From positions 1 to 64,000 of the forward strand of contig JAMLIM010000006.1 in the NCBI GenBank assembly GCA_023954175.1: a DNA stretch of 64,000 bases. Direction: 5' to 3'. This stretch comes from Rhizobacter sp. (GTDB lineage: Bacteria; Pseudomonadota; Gammaproteobacteria; Burkholderiales; Burkholderiaceae_C). The notes under the pieces were generated by a model. It was not told the DNA's origin and did no database searches. It was given only the letters and a program-made list of their open reading frames with translations. Shown here piece by piece: positions 31,300 to 39,346 of the stretch; the first letter of the stretch is position 1; every line of letters starts with the position of its first letter. The position numbers were made by a program, and so were the translations under genes.

Positions 31300-31710
31300 G
31301 TGTTTCGATTCGGAGCGCTGCGGGCGCCGCAAGCGCGTCGACAACTGTGCCTCGTGGTACTGCTCGCCGGGGCTCTGTTTTCGCCGCTCGGCGCGCTCGC
31401 CAAGGGCTCCAACGGGCCAGCCGGAACGGTCGCACGGGCCGAGTTGCCGCCGGAAGCCCAAGTCACCGAGGTCGCCATCCGCTCCGGTGGTCCGTTCAAC
31501 TACAGCAAGGATGGCGCCGTGTTCGGCAACCGCGAACGGCGGTTGCCGGCCGAAGCCCGAGGGTACTACCGCGAATACACCGTCCCGACACCGGGTGCAC
31601 AGGATCGGGGCGCGAGGCGCATCGTTTGCGGCGGCCACAAACCCACTGTGCCCGACACCTGCTACTACACCGCCGATCACTACTCGAGCTTCCGTCGCAT
31701 CGTGCAGTGA
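31300..31710 (+). CDS. Secreted guanyl-type ribonuclease (barnase/RNase Sa fold)
   Basis: A 136-residue microbial RNase of the N1/T1-barnase superfamily. A signal peptide (RRQLCLVVLLAGALFSPLGA, probable cleavage after ALA34) is followed by the catalytic domain: GGPFNYSKDGAVFGNRERRL, then GYYREYTVPTPGAQDRGARR and YYTADHYSSFRRIV. By analogy the catalytic base is Glu92 (REYT), the phosphate-binding arginines are R103 and R106/R107, and the acid is His127. Cys110 and Cys121 could form a disulfide. Start is GTG at 31300, preceded by GGGGAAA. A barstar gene follows 46 bp downstream, which supports the assignment. Confidence 0.93.
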   Translation: MFRFGALRAPQARRQLCLVVLLAGALFSPLGALAKGSNGPAGTVARAELPPEAQVTEVAIRSGGPFNYSKDGAVFGNRERRLPAEARGYYREYTVPTPGAQDRGARRIVCGGHKPTVPDTCYYTADHYSSFRRIVQ

Positions 31711-31756
31711 TCAGGCCAGACAGATTTCTTTTCTTGAACCAAGGGGGATCGCGACC

Positions 31757-32152
31757 ATGCTCTTGCAGACAGTCCGTCCAAACATTGTCCAGTCGATACG
31801 TGCCTACCGCGTGGAAGACCTGTCGCAGGCGGCGCAAGCCGTCGGCCAGCACTTCCTGTACGCCAACCTGACCACAGCGCAATCCAAGCAGGATGTGCTC
31901 GACGCCATCGCGGCCGGGTTCCAGTTTCCGCCGCACTTCGGCAAGAACCTCGATGCGCTCTACGACTGCATGACCGATCTCGTGCACAAGGCCGGTGCGC
32001 AGCCCGGCTTCGTCGTCGTCCTCGAGCAGCTCCCCGACAACTCCCGCTTCGACCGCGAGGCGCGCGAGCAGCTGCTCGACGTCTTTCGCGATGCGGCCGA
32101 CTTCTGGGGGGAACGAAAGATACCGTTCAGGTGCTTCTATTCTTTTCAGTAG
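31757..32152 (+). CDS. Barstar family RNase inhibitor
   Basis: A 131-residue cytosolic inhibitor that should bind the neighbouring RNase and protect the cell from any enzyme that stays inside. The barstar core is visible: SKQDVLDAIAAGFQFPPHFG followed by KNLDALYDCMTDLVHKAGAQ, and PGFVVVLEQLP. An extra N-terminal segment of about 35 residues precedes the usual start. AAGGGGG lies ten bases before the ATG at 31757. It is the second gene of a two-gene unit with the RNase, ending in a strong hairpin. Confidence 0.93.
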   Translation: MLLQTVRPNIVQSIRAYRVEDLSQAAQAVGQHFLYANLTTAQSKQDVLDAIAAGFQFPPHFGKNLDALYDCMTDLVHKAGAQPGFVVVLEQLPDNSRFDREAREQLLDVFRDAADFWGERKIPFRCFYSFQ

Positions 32153-32322
32153 CCCGCTCCCAGGAACAAGGGTCATGGGAGCGGGCGACGGATGGGACCC
32201 AAATCAACGTGGACAAGCCGGCCAAGCCGCTGACCAAGAGCGCCGCCAGCGCGAACTTCGGCATGAACATGCCGCTGATGAGCAGCGCGTTCGACACCGC
32301 AATGTGGCTGACCGCGGCCTGA
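32131..32322 (+). CDS. Possible small ORF after barstar
   Basis: A 63-codon frame starting at a GTG inside the barstar gene. Its second half (INVDKPAKPLTKSAASANFG followed by MNMPLMSSAFDTAMWLTAA) has the GC3 pattern of coding sequence, while the first half covers a hairpin. A shorter start such as the GTG near 32209 is possible. It has no recognisable family and ends shortly before a perfect terminator. It may be a real small protein or the tail of a lost gene. Confidence 0.3.
   Translation: MLLFFSVARSQEQGSWERATDGTQINVDKPAKPLTKSAASANFGMNMPLMSSAFDTAMWLTAA
32152..32186 (+). terminator. Hairpin directly after barstar
   Basis: GCCCGCTCCCA (32152-32162) pairs perfectly with TGGGAGCGGGC (32176-32186) around a 13-nt loop. 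It has no T-tract. It overlaps the barstar stop codon region. Confidence 0.5.
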
Positions 32323-32355
32323 ACGCGGTGCCAGGCGCAATCCGCGCCTGACTCG

Positions 32356-32381
32356 AAGAGCGGCCCGCGGGCCGCTCTTTT
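32356..32381 (+). terminator. Rho-independent terminator before rsmA end
   Basis: AAGAGCGGCCC (32356-32366) and GGGCCGCTCTT (32369-32379) form a perfect 11-bp stem with a 2-nt spacer, followed by TT and a T-containing tail. It terminates rightward transcripts from the RNase-barstar side. Confidence 0.8.
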
Positions 32382-33166
32382 CATTCCCCAGCGCGTAGAT
32401 GGCGCGGTGGCGCAAGTTCGCGCGCGAGCGCGAGGTACCCGGCAACCGGCACCTCCTCGGCACGGCGCGCAAGATCGAAGTCGCCCTCGAACGATCGCGC
32501 ATCGAGCCAGCGGCCGAGCGTGTTGCGCAGCACCTTTCGCCGCTGCGAGAACGCGACGGTGACGATCTCGCCGAGCAGCGCGGCGTCGACACCGGGCGGC
32601 GCGGGCAAAGGGCGCATCCGCACGACGGCCGAGTCGACGCGCGGCGGCGGATCGAAGGCGCCGGGCGGCACGTCGATCAGGGCGTCGATCGCGTAGCGCC
32701 ATTGCAGCATCACGCTCAGCCGCCCATAGGTCTTGCCGCCAGGCGCGGCGGCCATGCGCTCGACGACTTCCTTTTGCAGCATGAAGTGCTGGTCGGCGAT
32801 GCTGTCGACGTGCGCCAGCAGGTGGAACAGGATCGGCGTCGAGATGTTGTAGGGCAGGTTGCCAACCACCCGCAGCGGCGTGCCCAGCCGTTGCGCGAGC
32901 GCGGTGAAGTCGACGTCGAGCACGTCGGCTTCGATGACGCGCAGATCGGGGTTCGCCTCGAGCCGGGCGGCGAGGTCGCGATCGAGCTCGATCACGGTCA
33001 GCGTCGCGCAGCGCGCGGCAAGCGGCAGCGTCATCGCGCCCAGGCCGGGGCCGATCTCGACCAGCGCGTCGCCCGGGCGCGGCGCGATCGCGTCGACGAT
33101 GGCGCCGATCACGAACGGGTCGACCAGGAAGTGCTGACCGAAGCGCTTGCGCGCGAAGTGCCGCAT
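32381..33166 (-). CDS. rsmA: 16S rRNA dimethyladenosine transferase
   Basis: RsmA (KsgA) dimethylates two adjacent adenosines in helix 45 of 16S rRNA. The 261-residue product has the N-terminal [20 protein letters not shown], the SAM loop [11 protein letters not shown] (motif I), the substrate motif [10 protein letters not shown] (motif IV) and the C-terminal [13 protein letters not shown]. Length matches the family. It lies 27 bp downstream of surA on the same strand, with pdxA, the usual gene between them, absent. Confidence 0.97.
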   Translation of the reverse strand: MRHFARKRFGQHFLVDPFVIGAIVDAIAPRPGDALVEIGPGLGAMTLPLAARCATLTVIELDRDLAARLEANPDLRVIEADVLDVDFTALAQRLGTPLRVVGNLPYNISTPILFHLLAHVDSIADQHFMLQKEVVERMAAAPGGKTYGRLSVMLQWRYAIDALIDVPPGAFDPPPRVDSAVVRMRPLPAPPGVDAALLGEIVTVAFSQRRKVLRNTLGRWLDARSFEGDFDLARRAEEVPVAGYLALARELAPPRHLRAGE

Positions 33167-33193
33167 CAGGCGCTGCGCGGCGCGAGGCTCAGC

Positions 33194-34522
33194 TCACGAC
33201 GGCGGTTCGCGCAGCTCGACATAGGCGCGTGCCCGCAGGTCGCGAATCCACTCGGCGTAGGCTTCGGCGAACTTCTGCTCGCGCAGCACGTTGCGCGCCT
33301 GCTCGCGCTGCTGCTTCAGGTCGAGCTCGACGTTGCGCCGCTCTTCGACCTGCACCAGGTGCGCGCCGAAGCGCGACACGAACGGGTCGGTCATGCCGCC
33401 AACGGGCACGCCGGCGATCGCGCGCTCGAATTCGGGCACGAAGGTCCCGGGCGACGCCCAGCCGAGTTCGCCGCCCTGCGCGGCCGACCCGTCCTCCGAG
33501 TTGTCGCGCGCCGCCTGCTCGAAGCTGATCGTGCCGGCCTCGATCTGGCGCTTCAGATCGGCCAGCCGCCGCAGCGCCGCTTCCTGGTTGAGCTGCGGCG
33601 AAGGGCGCAGCAGGATGTGGCGCGCGCGGGTCTGGGTGATCGTGAAGGCGCGGCCGTCGCGCTTGTCGACGAGCTTGAGGACGTGATAGCCGGCGCCGCT
33701 GCGCAACAGCGCCGGCGACACCTGGCCCGGCGCGAGCGGCCGCACGGCCTCGACGAACAGATCGGGCAGCCGCTCCGCCGGGCGCATGCCGATCTCGCCG
33801 CCGTTGTTGCGGTTCGCGTCCTCCGACACTTCCTTCGCCACTGTCGCGAACGGCTCGCCCGCCTTGACCCTGGCAAGCGCGGCCTCGGCGCGCGCCCTGC
33901 GCTCGGCGACGACGGCTTCGCTCGCGCCTTCGGGCACGGTGACGAGAATCTGCGCGATGTTGTATTCGATCGATGCGCCCACCGCCGCGCGTTGCTGGTC
34001 GAGCAGCGCGTCGATCTCGCGGTCGGTGGGCTGGATGCGCGCGACCACATCGCGTTCGCGCACGCGCTCGACCGCGATCTGATCCCGCAGGGTGTCGCGA
34101 AAGCGCCCGTAGTCCATGCCTTCGGCCTGCAGCTGGGCGCGCAGCTGGTCGAGCGTGATCTTGTTCTGCGAGGCGATGTTGGCGACCGCGCGATCGATCT
34201 CGGCCGGGTCGACCTTGACGCCCATGTCGCGGGCGTAGGTGATCAACACCCGCTCGTCGATCAGCGCGTCGGTGATCTGCTTGCGCAGCTCGGCGTCCGA
34301 CGGCAGCCGCGCGTTGTTGCGCGCCGCGTCCTGGCGCACCCGATCGATGCGCTTTTGCACCTCGCCCGCGGTGACGAGTTCCGAATTGACGACCGCGACG
34401 ATGTAGTCGCCCGGCCGCGGCCCGTCCGGCGCGGTCTGGGCCTGCAGCGCGGGCGCACCACCCATCAGCAGCGCTGCCGCCAGGCAGGCGAGCAGATGGG
34501 TCGGGCGTCTCGGTTCAGTCAT
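33194..34522 (-). CDS. surA: Periplasmic chaperone/peptidyl-prolyl isomerase SurA
   Basis: SurA escorts outer-membrane proteins, including LptD, across the periplasm. The 442-residue product has a signal peptide ending near ALQAQ (about 29), the SurA N-terminal domain with VNSELVTAGEVQKRIDRVRQ, and two parvulin domains (about 180-290 and 300-400; e.g. QTRARHILLRPSPQLN and DGSAAQGGELGWASPGTFVP). Its start overlaps the lptD stop by 8 bp, so translation is coupled. The order lptD-surA-rsmA is typical. Confidence 0.97.
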   Translation of the reverse strand: MTEPRRPTHLLACLAAALLMGGAPALQAQTAPDGPRPGDYIVAVVNSELVTAGEVQKRIDRVRQDAARNNARLPSDAELRKQITDALIDERVLITYARDMGVKVDPAEIDRAVANIASQNKITLDQLRAQLQAEGMDYGRFRDTLRDQIAVERVRERDVVARIQPTDREIDALLDQQRAAVGASIEYNIAQILVTVPEGASEAVVAERRARAEAALARVKAGEPFATVAKEVSEDANRNNGGEIGMRPAERLPDLFVEAVRPLAPGQVSPALLRSGAGYHVLKLVDKRDGRAFTITQTRARHILLRPSPQLNQEAALRRLADLKRQIEAGTISFEQAARDNSEDGSAAQGGELGWASPGTFVPEFERAIAGVPVGGMTDPFVSRFGAHLVQVEERRNVELDLKQQREQARNVLREQKFAEAYAEWIRDLRARAYVELREPPS

Positions 34523-37001
34523 AGAAGGGAAGGGAAGTGGCCGGCGAACTCCGTTCGCGCAGCAGTTGGTAACCCGGGATATTGTCCTTCAAGAGCTGCA
34601 GCGGACTGGGGCCGAGCCGCGACAGACCCACCAGCTCAAGCTGGATCATCAGGCGCGTGGTCGCTTCGCTCAACCCGGTCGACAGCCGCTCGACGACGAC
34701 ACGGCCGATCCAGCATCCGGCGTCGTACTCGAGGCCGAGCACACCGTCGGTCACGCGGGAGTCGTTCACGCTGTAGTTGATGCGGCCGACGGTGTACAGG
34801 CTGCCTCGGCATTCGCCGCCCGACTTGCGCGTGCTGCCGCCCGTGTCCGCGCGGGCGCGCTCGGCCGGCGTCGCGCCGTAGATCGGCCACTGCCAGCCCA
34901 TCTGCACCTGCTCGGTCTTGTCGGGCGTCTGCCGGTAGGCGAGGCTCAGGGTGCGAAACGGCCCCGGCGAATAGCGCGCGCCGACGATGATGCGCGACAG
35001 CTCCTGCACATCGGGGTCGTACTGCGCCGAGGCGTCGAGACTGAGCGTCGGGATGAGCGTCGTCGAGCCGTAGGCGAGCACGTCGGAAAAGCGCCGCGCC
35101 TGCACCTGCCCGTCGGGCGTGACGCGCTGGTCGGCAAAGCGCACGCGCTGCACGACAGCCAGGCGAAGCGCCTCGGCGCCGCTCGACGCGTCGATCACGC
35201 GGCTCGTCAGACCGAGCGTCAACTGGTTGCCGTCGGAGACGCGGTCGATGCCCGAGAACGCGTTCTCGGTGTAGATCGATTCGAAGTTGAAATCCTTCGG
35301 CGCGCTGTCGAAGATCGGGTAGTTCGCTTGATCGACATACGGCGTGTAGGCATACAGCACGCGCGGCTCGAGCGTCTGCACGATGTTGCGCCCGAGCCAG
35401 CCGGTGCCGCGCTCGAACACCCAGCCGCTGTCGAGGCTCGCCGTCGGGATGATGCGCGAGGCGCTGGTCCGTCCATCGGCCATCGGCTGATCGAGCGAAT
35501 AGCTCGCCGCGTTGAACGCCAGCTTGGGCGTGAGCGACCAGCCCGGCGTCGCATACGGCCAGCTCAGGTCGCCGATCGCGTGCCAGCGCAGGCCGGTCAG
35601 GCGGCCGCTGTCGAGCACGCCGCCCGGGTTCGTGAACTGGTTCAACTCGGTCTCGAAGCTGGTCTTGAAACCACCCTGCAGGCTTTGACTCGTGCGCGCG
35701 CCGACCTGCGGCAGTCGCTGGTAGGGCACCGCCATCAGGCTCTCCGGATCGCTGCCCTGCAGCGCCTGCCACGCCTGCGCGGCTGCGTACACCGTCCAGT
35801 CGCCACCGCCGCCGAGCGCGCGCGCAAAGTCGCGCTGCAGGATCGCGTCGGTCGTCAGCAGGCGGCGGGTCTGGCTCGGCACCGCATTCGGGAAGTCCTT
35901 CCAGTAGCTGTCGTCGGACACGCGCAGGCTGCGCACCTGCAGGCCCCACTTCTCGGCGATCTCCTGCGTGTGGTCGAAGGTGGCGGCGTAGCGTGCGCTG
36001 TGCGTCTCGCGATCGTCGGGCAGCCAGTCGACGCGGACCTGGCCACCGAAGGTCGGCTCGAGGTAGCGGAACTCGCCGTCGACGCCGGGGCCGCGGCGGG
36101 TCCGCACGACGGGCGTGATCGTCGCGTCGCGGTTCGGCGCGATGTTCCAGTAGTACGGCACCGCCGCGACGAAGCCGCTGCTGCTGTCGAGCGCCATGAT
36201 GGGCGGCAGCCAGCCCGACTTGCGGGCATCGGTGAGCGGAAAGCTGATGCGCGGCCCGCCGAGGATGGGCACGCCCAGAAAGCGCAGCACGGCGCCTTCG
36301 GCAATGCCCTCGTTGGTGTTGAAATCGAGTTGCACCCGATCGGCGCTGAGCAGCCAGGCCGGGCCGCCGGAACCGTCGGGCGGGCAACTCGTGTAGGTCG
36401 CCATCGTCGCCACCGCGCGGTCGGCGTCGAGGATGTCGATGCGCTCGGCCGTGCCGAACGCGCCGTTGGCGCCGATCGTGAACTTCGGGCTGACGACGAA
36501 GCCCTCGAATCGCGCGAGCCGCAACTGGGCCTCGGGCCCGGTGAAGATGTTGCCCTCATGCGAAACACGCACATTGCCTTCGGCGCGCGCGGTGTCGTTG
36601 GCCTGGTCGTAGCTCAGCCGCTCGGCGCGCACGCGCACGTCGGCGCGTCGCAACTCGGCATTGCCGAGCGCTTCGACCATCAGGTCGGGCTGGCCGCGCA
36701 ACTCGTCGGCGCGCACGAACACCGGCCGGTCGTCGGCGCGCAGACCGATCGGCGGCGGCCGCAGCGCGTCTGTCGGGCGCAACACGATGCCCATGCCGTT
36801 GCTGTCGTCGAGCGCCGCGTCGGCCTGGGCCAGCGGCGCCGCCGCGCACAGCGCGAGCCCGAGCGCGAACCCGCAGCACCGCGCTGCTCGGCCGGGAAGC
36901 GCGCGCAGCGGGCGGGAGGGATGAAGGGAAAGCAGCGAACGCAACAGGTGCCGATCAGAGCGGGCTCGCCGAACCGGATCCACGGGGCGGCGCCGGCGCA
37001 C
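34515..37001 (-). CDS. lptD: LPS-assembly protein LptD
   Basis: LptD is the outer-membrane beta-barrel that with LptE places lipopolysaccharide in the outer leaflet. The product is about 828 residues. A signal peptide (FALGLALCAAAPLAQADAAL) precedes the jellyroll OstA domain (about 95-220, with LSYDQANDTARAEGNVRVSH) and the LptD barrel (ISFPLTDARKSGWLPP onward to the C-terminal SLPFYD). Start is uncertain: GTG at 37001 with AAGG just upstream, or a later TTG near 36944; there is no ATG before the signal peptide. It is divergent from amgK with only 41 bp between the starts. Confidence 0.95.
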   Translation of the reverse strand: MRRRRPVDPVRRARSDRHLLRSLLSLHPSRPLRALPGRAARCCGFALGLALCAAAPLAQADAALDDSNGMGIVLRPTDALRPPPIGLRADDRPVFVRADELRGQPDLMVEALGNAELRRADVRVRAERLSYDQANDTARAEGNVRVSHEGNIFTGPEAQLRLARFEGFVVSPKFTIGANGAFGTAERIDILDADRAVATMATYTSCPPDGSGGPAWLLSADRVQLDFNTNEGIAEGAVLRFLGVPILGGPRISFPLTDARKSGWLPPIMALDSSSGFVAAVPYYWNIAPNRDATITPVVRTRRGPGVDGEFRYLEPTFGGQVRVDWLPDDRETHSARYAATFDHTQEIAEKWGLQVRSLRVSDDSYWKDFPNAVPSQTRRLLTTDAILQRDFARALGGGGDWTVYAAAQAWQALQGSDPESLMAVPYQRLPQVGARTSQSLQGGFKTSFETELNQFTNPGGVLDSGRLTGLRWHAIGDLSWPYATPGWSLTPKLAFNAASYSLDQPMADGRTSASRIIPTASLDSGWVFERGTGWLGRNIVQTLEPRVLYAYTPYVDQANYPIFDSAPKDFNFESIYTENAFSGIDRVSDGNQLTLGLTSRVIDASSGAEALRLAVVQRVRFADQRVTPDGQVQARRFSDVLAYGSTTLIPTLSLDASAQYDPDVQELSRIIVGARYSPGPFRTLSLAYRQTPDKTEQVQMGWQWPIYGATPAERARADTGGSTRKSGGECRGSLYTVGRINYSVNDSRVTDGVLGLEYDAGCWIGRVVVERLSTGLSEATTRLMIQLELVGLSRLGPSPLQLLKDNIPGYQLLRERSSPATSLPFYD

Positions 37002-37027
37002 GCCTTCGACCCGGAGCAGCCGATTTG

Positions 37028-37041
37028 TAGAATCGATTATC
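37028..37041. promoter_or_regulatory. Overlapping lptD/amgK -10 elements
   Basis: GATAAT on the minus strand (37036-37041) and TAGAAT on the plus strand (37028-37033) nearly overlap in the 41-bp lptD/amgK gap. If used, the amgK transcript would begin within a few bases of its ATG (37043). Confidence 0.4.
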
Positions 37042-37042
37042 C

Positions 37043-38203
37043 ATGAGCACTTCCTCTCGTTCGGCTGACCCTGGCCCCGGCCCCGTGGCGCATGGCGACG
37101 CCCCGCTTGCCGGCACCGAAGTCACGTGGGCTGATCCTGCGCGCGGACTCGCCTTCGAGCGCTGGCTGGCGACGCTCGAAGCGCACCGGCTCGATGCCGC
37201 CAGCCTGCGCCCGGCGAGCGCCGACGCCAGCTTTCGCCGCTACCTGCGCATCGACGGGCGCGGGGATGGGCGCGGGGATGGGCGCGGGGATGGGCGCGCT
37301 GGCGGACCCAACCACAGTTTCGTCGTGATGGACGCACCGCCGCCGCAGGAAGACGTGCGCCCCTTCGTGCACGTGGCGGGCCTGATCGAGCGCGCCGGCC
37401 TGCACGCGCCGCAGGTGCTGGCGTGCGACGAGGCGCAGGGCTTCCTGTTGCTGGCCGATCTCGGTGCGCGCCCGTACCTCGCCGAGCTGCAGGCGGCCGT
37501 GGCGGGCGGCGACACGAGGCGGGTCGAGGCGCTGATGCGCGACGCCTTCGCCGCGCTCGTCCAGTGGCAGTTGCGCGTCGATGCGTCGACGCTGCCGCCC
37601 TACGACGACGCGCTGTTGCGCCGCGAGCTGGCGCTCTTTCCCGAGTGGTGCGTGGGCCGTGAGCGCGGCATCGCATGGACCGAGTCCCAACGCACCGCGT
37701 GGCAGACAAGCTGCGACCGGCTCGTCGCGAGCGCGCTCGCGCAGCCGCGCGTCGCGGTGCACCGTGACTACATGCCGCGCAACCTGATGGTCTGCGCGCC
37801 CAACCCGGGCATCCTCGACTTCCAGGACGCCGTCTGCGGGCCGATCAGCTACGACGTGGCGTCGATGCTGCGCGACGCATTCATCTCGTGGGACGAGGAG
37901 CGGGAGCTCGACTGGGCGGTGCGCTACTGGCAGCAGGCGCGCGCCGCCGGCCTGCCGGTGGACGCCGACTTCGGCGAGTTCTGGCGCCAGCTCGAGTGGA
38001 TGGGCTTGCAGCGCCACCTGAAGGTGCTCGGCATCTTCTGCCGCCTGAAGCACCGCGATGCCAAGCCGGCGTACAGCGCGGACCTGCCGCGCTTCTTCGC
38101 CTACGCGCGCCGCGTCGCCGGGCGCTATCGCGAATTCAATGCGCTGCTGCGCCTGCTCGATGAAGTCGAGGGCGTGCAGCGCGAGGTCGGCTACACGTTC
38201 TGA
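37043..38203 (+). CDS. amgK: N-acetylmuramate/N-acetylglucosamine kinase AmgK
   Basis: AmgK phosphorylates the anomeric carbon of MurNAc/GlcNAc in peptidoglycan sugar recycling. The 386-residue product belongs to the aminoglycoside phosphotransferase fold: catalytic loop HRDYMPRNLM, metal-binding GILDFQDAVCGP, and C-terminal helices (FWRQLEWMGLQRHLKVLGIF). Between two N-lobe strands (RYLRI and SFVVMDAPP) lies a GDGR repeat encoded by a 12-bp tandem repeat. It is divergent from lptD as in pseudomonads, but the partner uridylyltransferase gene murU does not follow; a LysR gene does, tail to tail with a 13-bp overlap. Confidence 0.9.
   Translation: MSTSSRSADPGPGPVAHGDAPLAGTEVTWADPARGLAFERWLATLEAHRLDAASLRPASADASFRRYLRIDGRGDGRGDGRGDGRAGGPNHSFVVMDAPPPQEDVRPFVHVAGLIERAGLHAPQVLACDEAQGFLLLADLGARPYLAELQAAVAGGDTRRVEALMRDAFAALVQWQLRVDASTLPPYDDALLRRELALFPEWCVGRERGIAWTESQRTAWQTSCDRLVASALAQPRVAVHRDYMPRNLMVCAPNPGILDFQDAVCGPISYDVASMLRDAFISWDEERELDWAVRYWQQARAAGLPVDADFGEFWRQLEWMGLQRHLKVLGIFCRLKHRDAKPAYSADLPRFFAYARRVAGRYREFNALLRLLDEVEGVQREVGYTF
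37256..37297 (+). repeat. 12-bp tandem repeat in amgK
   Basis: The unit GGGCGCGGGGAT is present 3.5 times in tandem and encodes the repeated GRGD residues. Being a multiple of three it can change length without breaking the frame. Confidence 0.9.
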
Positions 38204-39180
38204 TCCGGCGTCGGCGTCGTCGTCGGCGCCGGCGTCTCGCAGCCGGCCGCCTTCAGCCAGGGGTCGGCGTCCTCGCCGCCGAAGGTCTCGACCAGGAAGT
38301 CGATGAAGGCGCGTGTGCGCGCCGGCAGGTACTTGCGCGTCGGCGTGGCCGCATGGACCGCGACATCGAGCAGATGCCATTGCGGCAGCACGCGCTCGAG
38401 CGCGTGTTCGAGCAGCGCATCCTCGGCGACGAACGACGGCAGGCCGGTGATGCCCATGCCGGCGAGCGCGACGGCGTAGTTGGTGTCGATGTGGTTGGTG
38501 TCGAGTATCGCGATCGGCGGCACGACCGTGATGCTCTCGCCGCCCGCGGCGTCGCCGCCGCCGCGATGGAAGGTCAGCTCGCGCGGCCCGTTCGGCAGCG
38601 TCGGCATGATCGAATCGTGCTGTGCCAGTTCATGTGGGTGCTGCGGCCGCCCGCGGCGATCCAGGTAGTCGGGCGCGGCACACAGGATCACTTCGGAGCG
38701 CGCCAGCCGCCAGGCGACGAAATCCCCGGCGAGAGGTTTGCGCCCGAGCATCAGGATCGTGACGTCGAAGTTCTCGTCCACCGTCTCGACCGGCCCGGGG
38801 ACGGAAAACTCGAGCGTCACGCGCGGAAAGCGGGCGCGAAAACGCGGCAGGTGCTTGGCGATCTGGTGCACCGCGAAGGCCGGCGGCAGCAGCACGCGAA
38901 GCAGCCCGCGCGGCTCGGAGGTGGAAGAGCCGGCGAGCGCGTCGGCCTCCTCGACCTCGATCAGGATGCGACGAACGCGCTGCAGATACGCCTCGCCGGC
39001 ATCGGTCAGCACGAGCCGACGCGTCGTGCGGTTGACGAGGCGCGCACCCAGGTGCGCCTCGAGCTCGGCGATCAGACGCGTCACGACCGCCGGCGCAAGA
39101 TCGAGCGCGCGCGCCGCCTTCGCGAAGCTGCCTTCGTCGATGATGCGGGCGAACGCCCGAATGGCCCGTAGCTGATCCAC
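38191..39180 (-). CDS. LysR family transcriptional regulator
   Basis: A 329-residue LysR-type regulator. The N-terminal winged helix reads MDQLRAIRAFARIIDEGSFA followed by KAARALDLAPAVVTRLIAEL, and the RLVNRTTRRLVLTDAGEAYL wing follows. The effector-binding domain covers about 95-300. It has a Pro/Thr-rich tail (APTTTPTPDQNV) that overlaps the end of amgK. The divergent DMT transporter gene begins 166 bp upstream and is its most likely target. Confidence 0.93.
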   Translation of the reverse strand: MDQLRAIRAFARIIDEGSFAKAARALDLAPAVVTRLIAELEAHLGARLVNRTTRRLVLTDAGEAYLQRVRRILIEVEEADALAGSSTSEPRGLLRVLLPPAFAVHQIAKHLPRFRARFPRVTLEFSVPGPVETVDENFDVTILMLGRKPLAGDFVAWRLARSEVILCAAPDYLDRRGRPQHPHELAQHDSIMPTLPNGPRELTFHRGGGDAAGGESITVVPPIAILDTNHIDTNYAVALAGMGITGLPSFVAEDALLEHALERVLPQWHLLDVAVHAATPTRKYLPARTRAFIDFLVETFGGEDADPWLKAAGCETPAPTTTPTPDQNV

Positions 39181-39346
39181 CGCCAGCCTCGCTCCCAGAT
39201 GGTGACGCGCAGTGTCGAGCGCAGTGCGAAACGTCCATTGTCGCCGCCACCACCCGGGCGAGGCGCCAGTTGCCGCACCCGCCGCCGCGCGGCCAATCCG
39301 CCGGCACCGGCCGCGCCGCGCTGCGCCGCGCGGCGATACTCATCGG

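Noticed and set aside
34566..37046. 826-codon open frame opposite lptD
   Set aside because: Antisense shadow; composition is Arg/His/Val-rich and no domain is visible, while lptD reads through completely.
37256..37297. CRISPR-like array
   Set aside because: Units are contiguous 12-mers without spacers and lie inside a coding frame. The same holds for 62103-62144 and 63779-63826.
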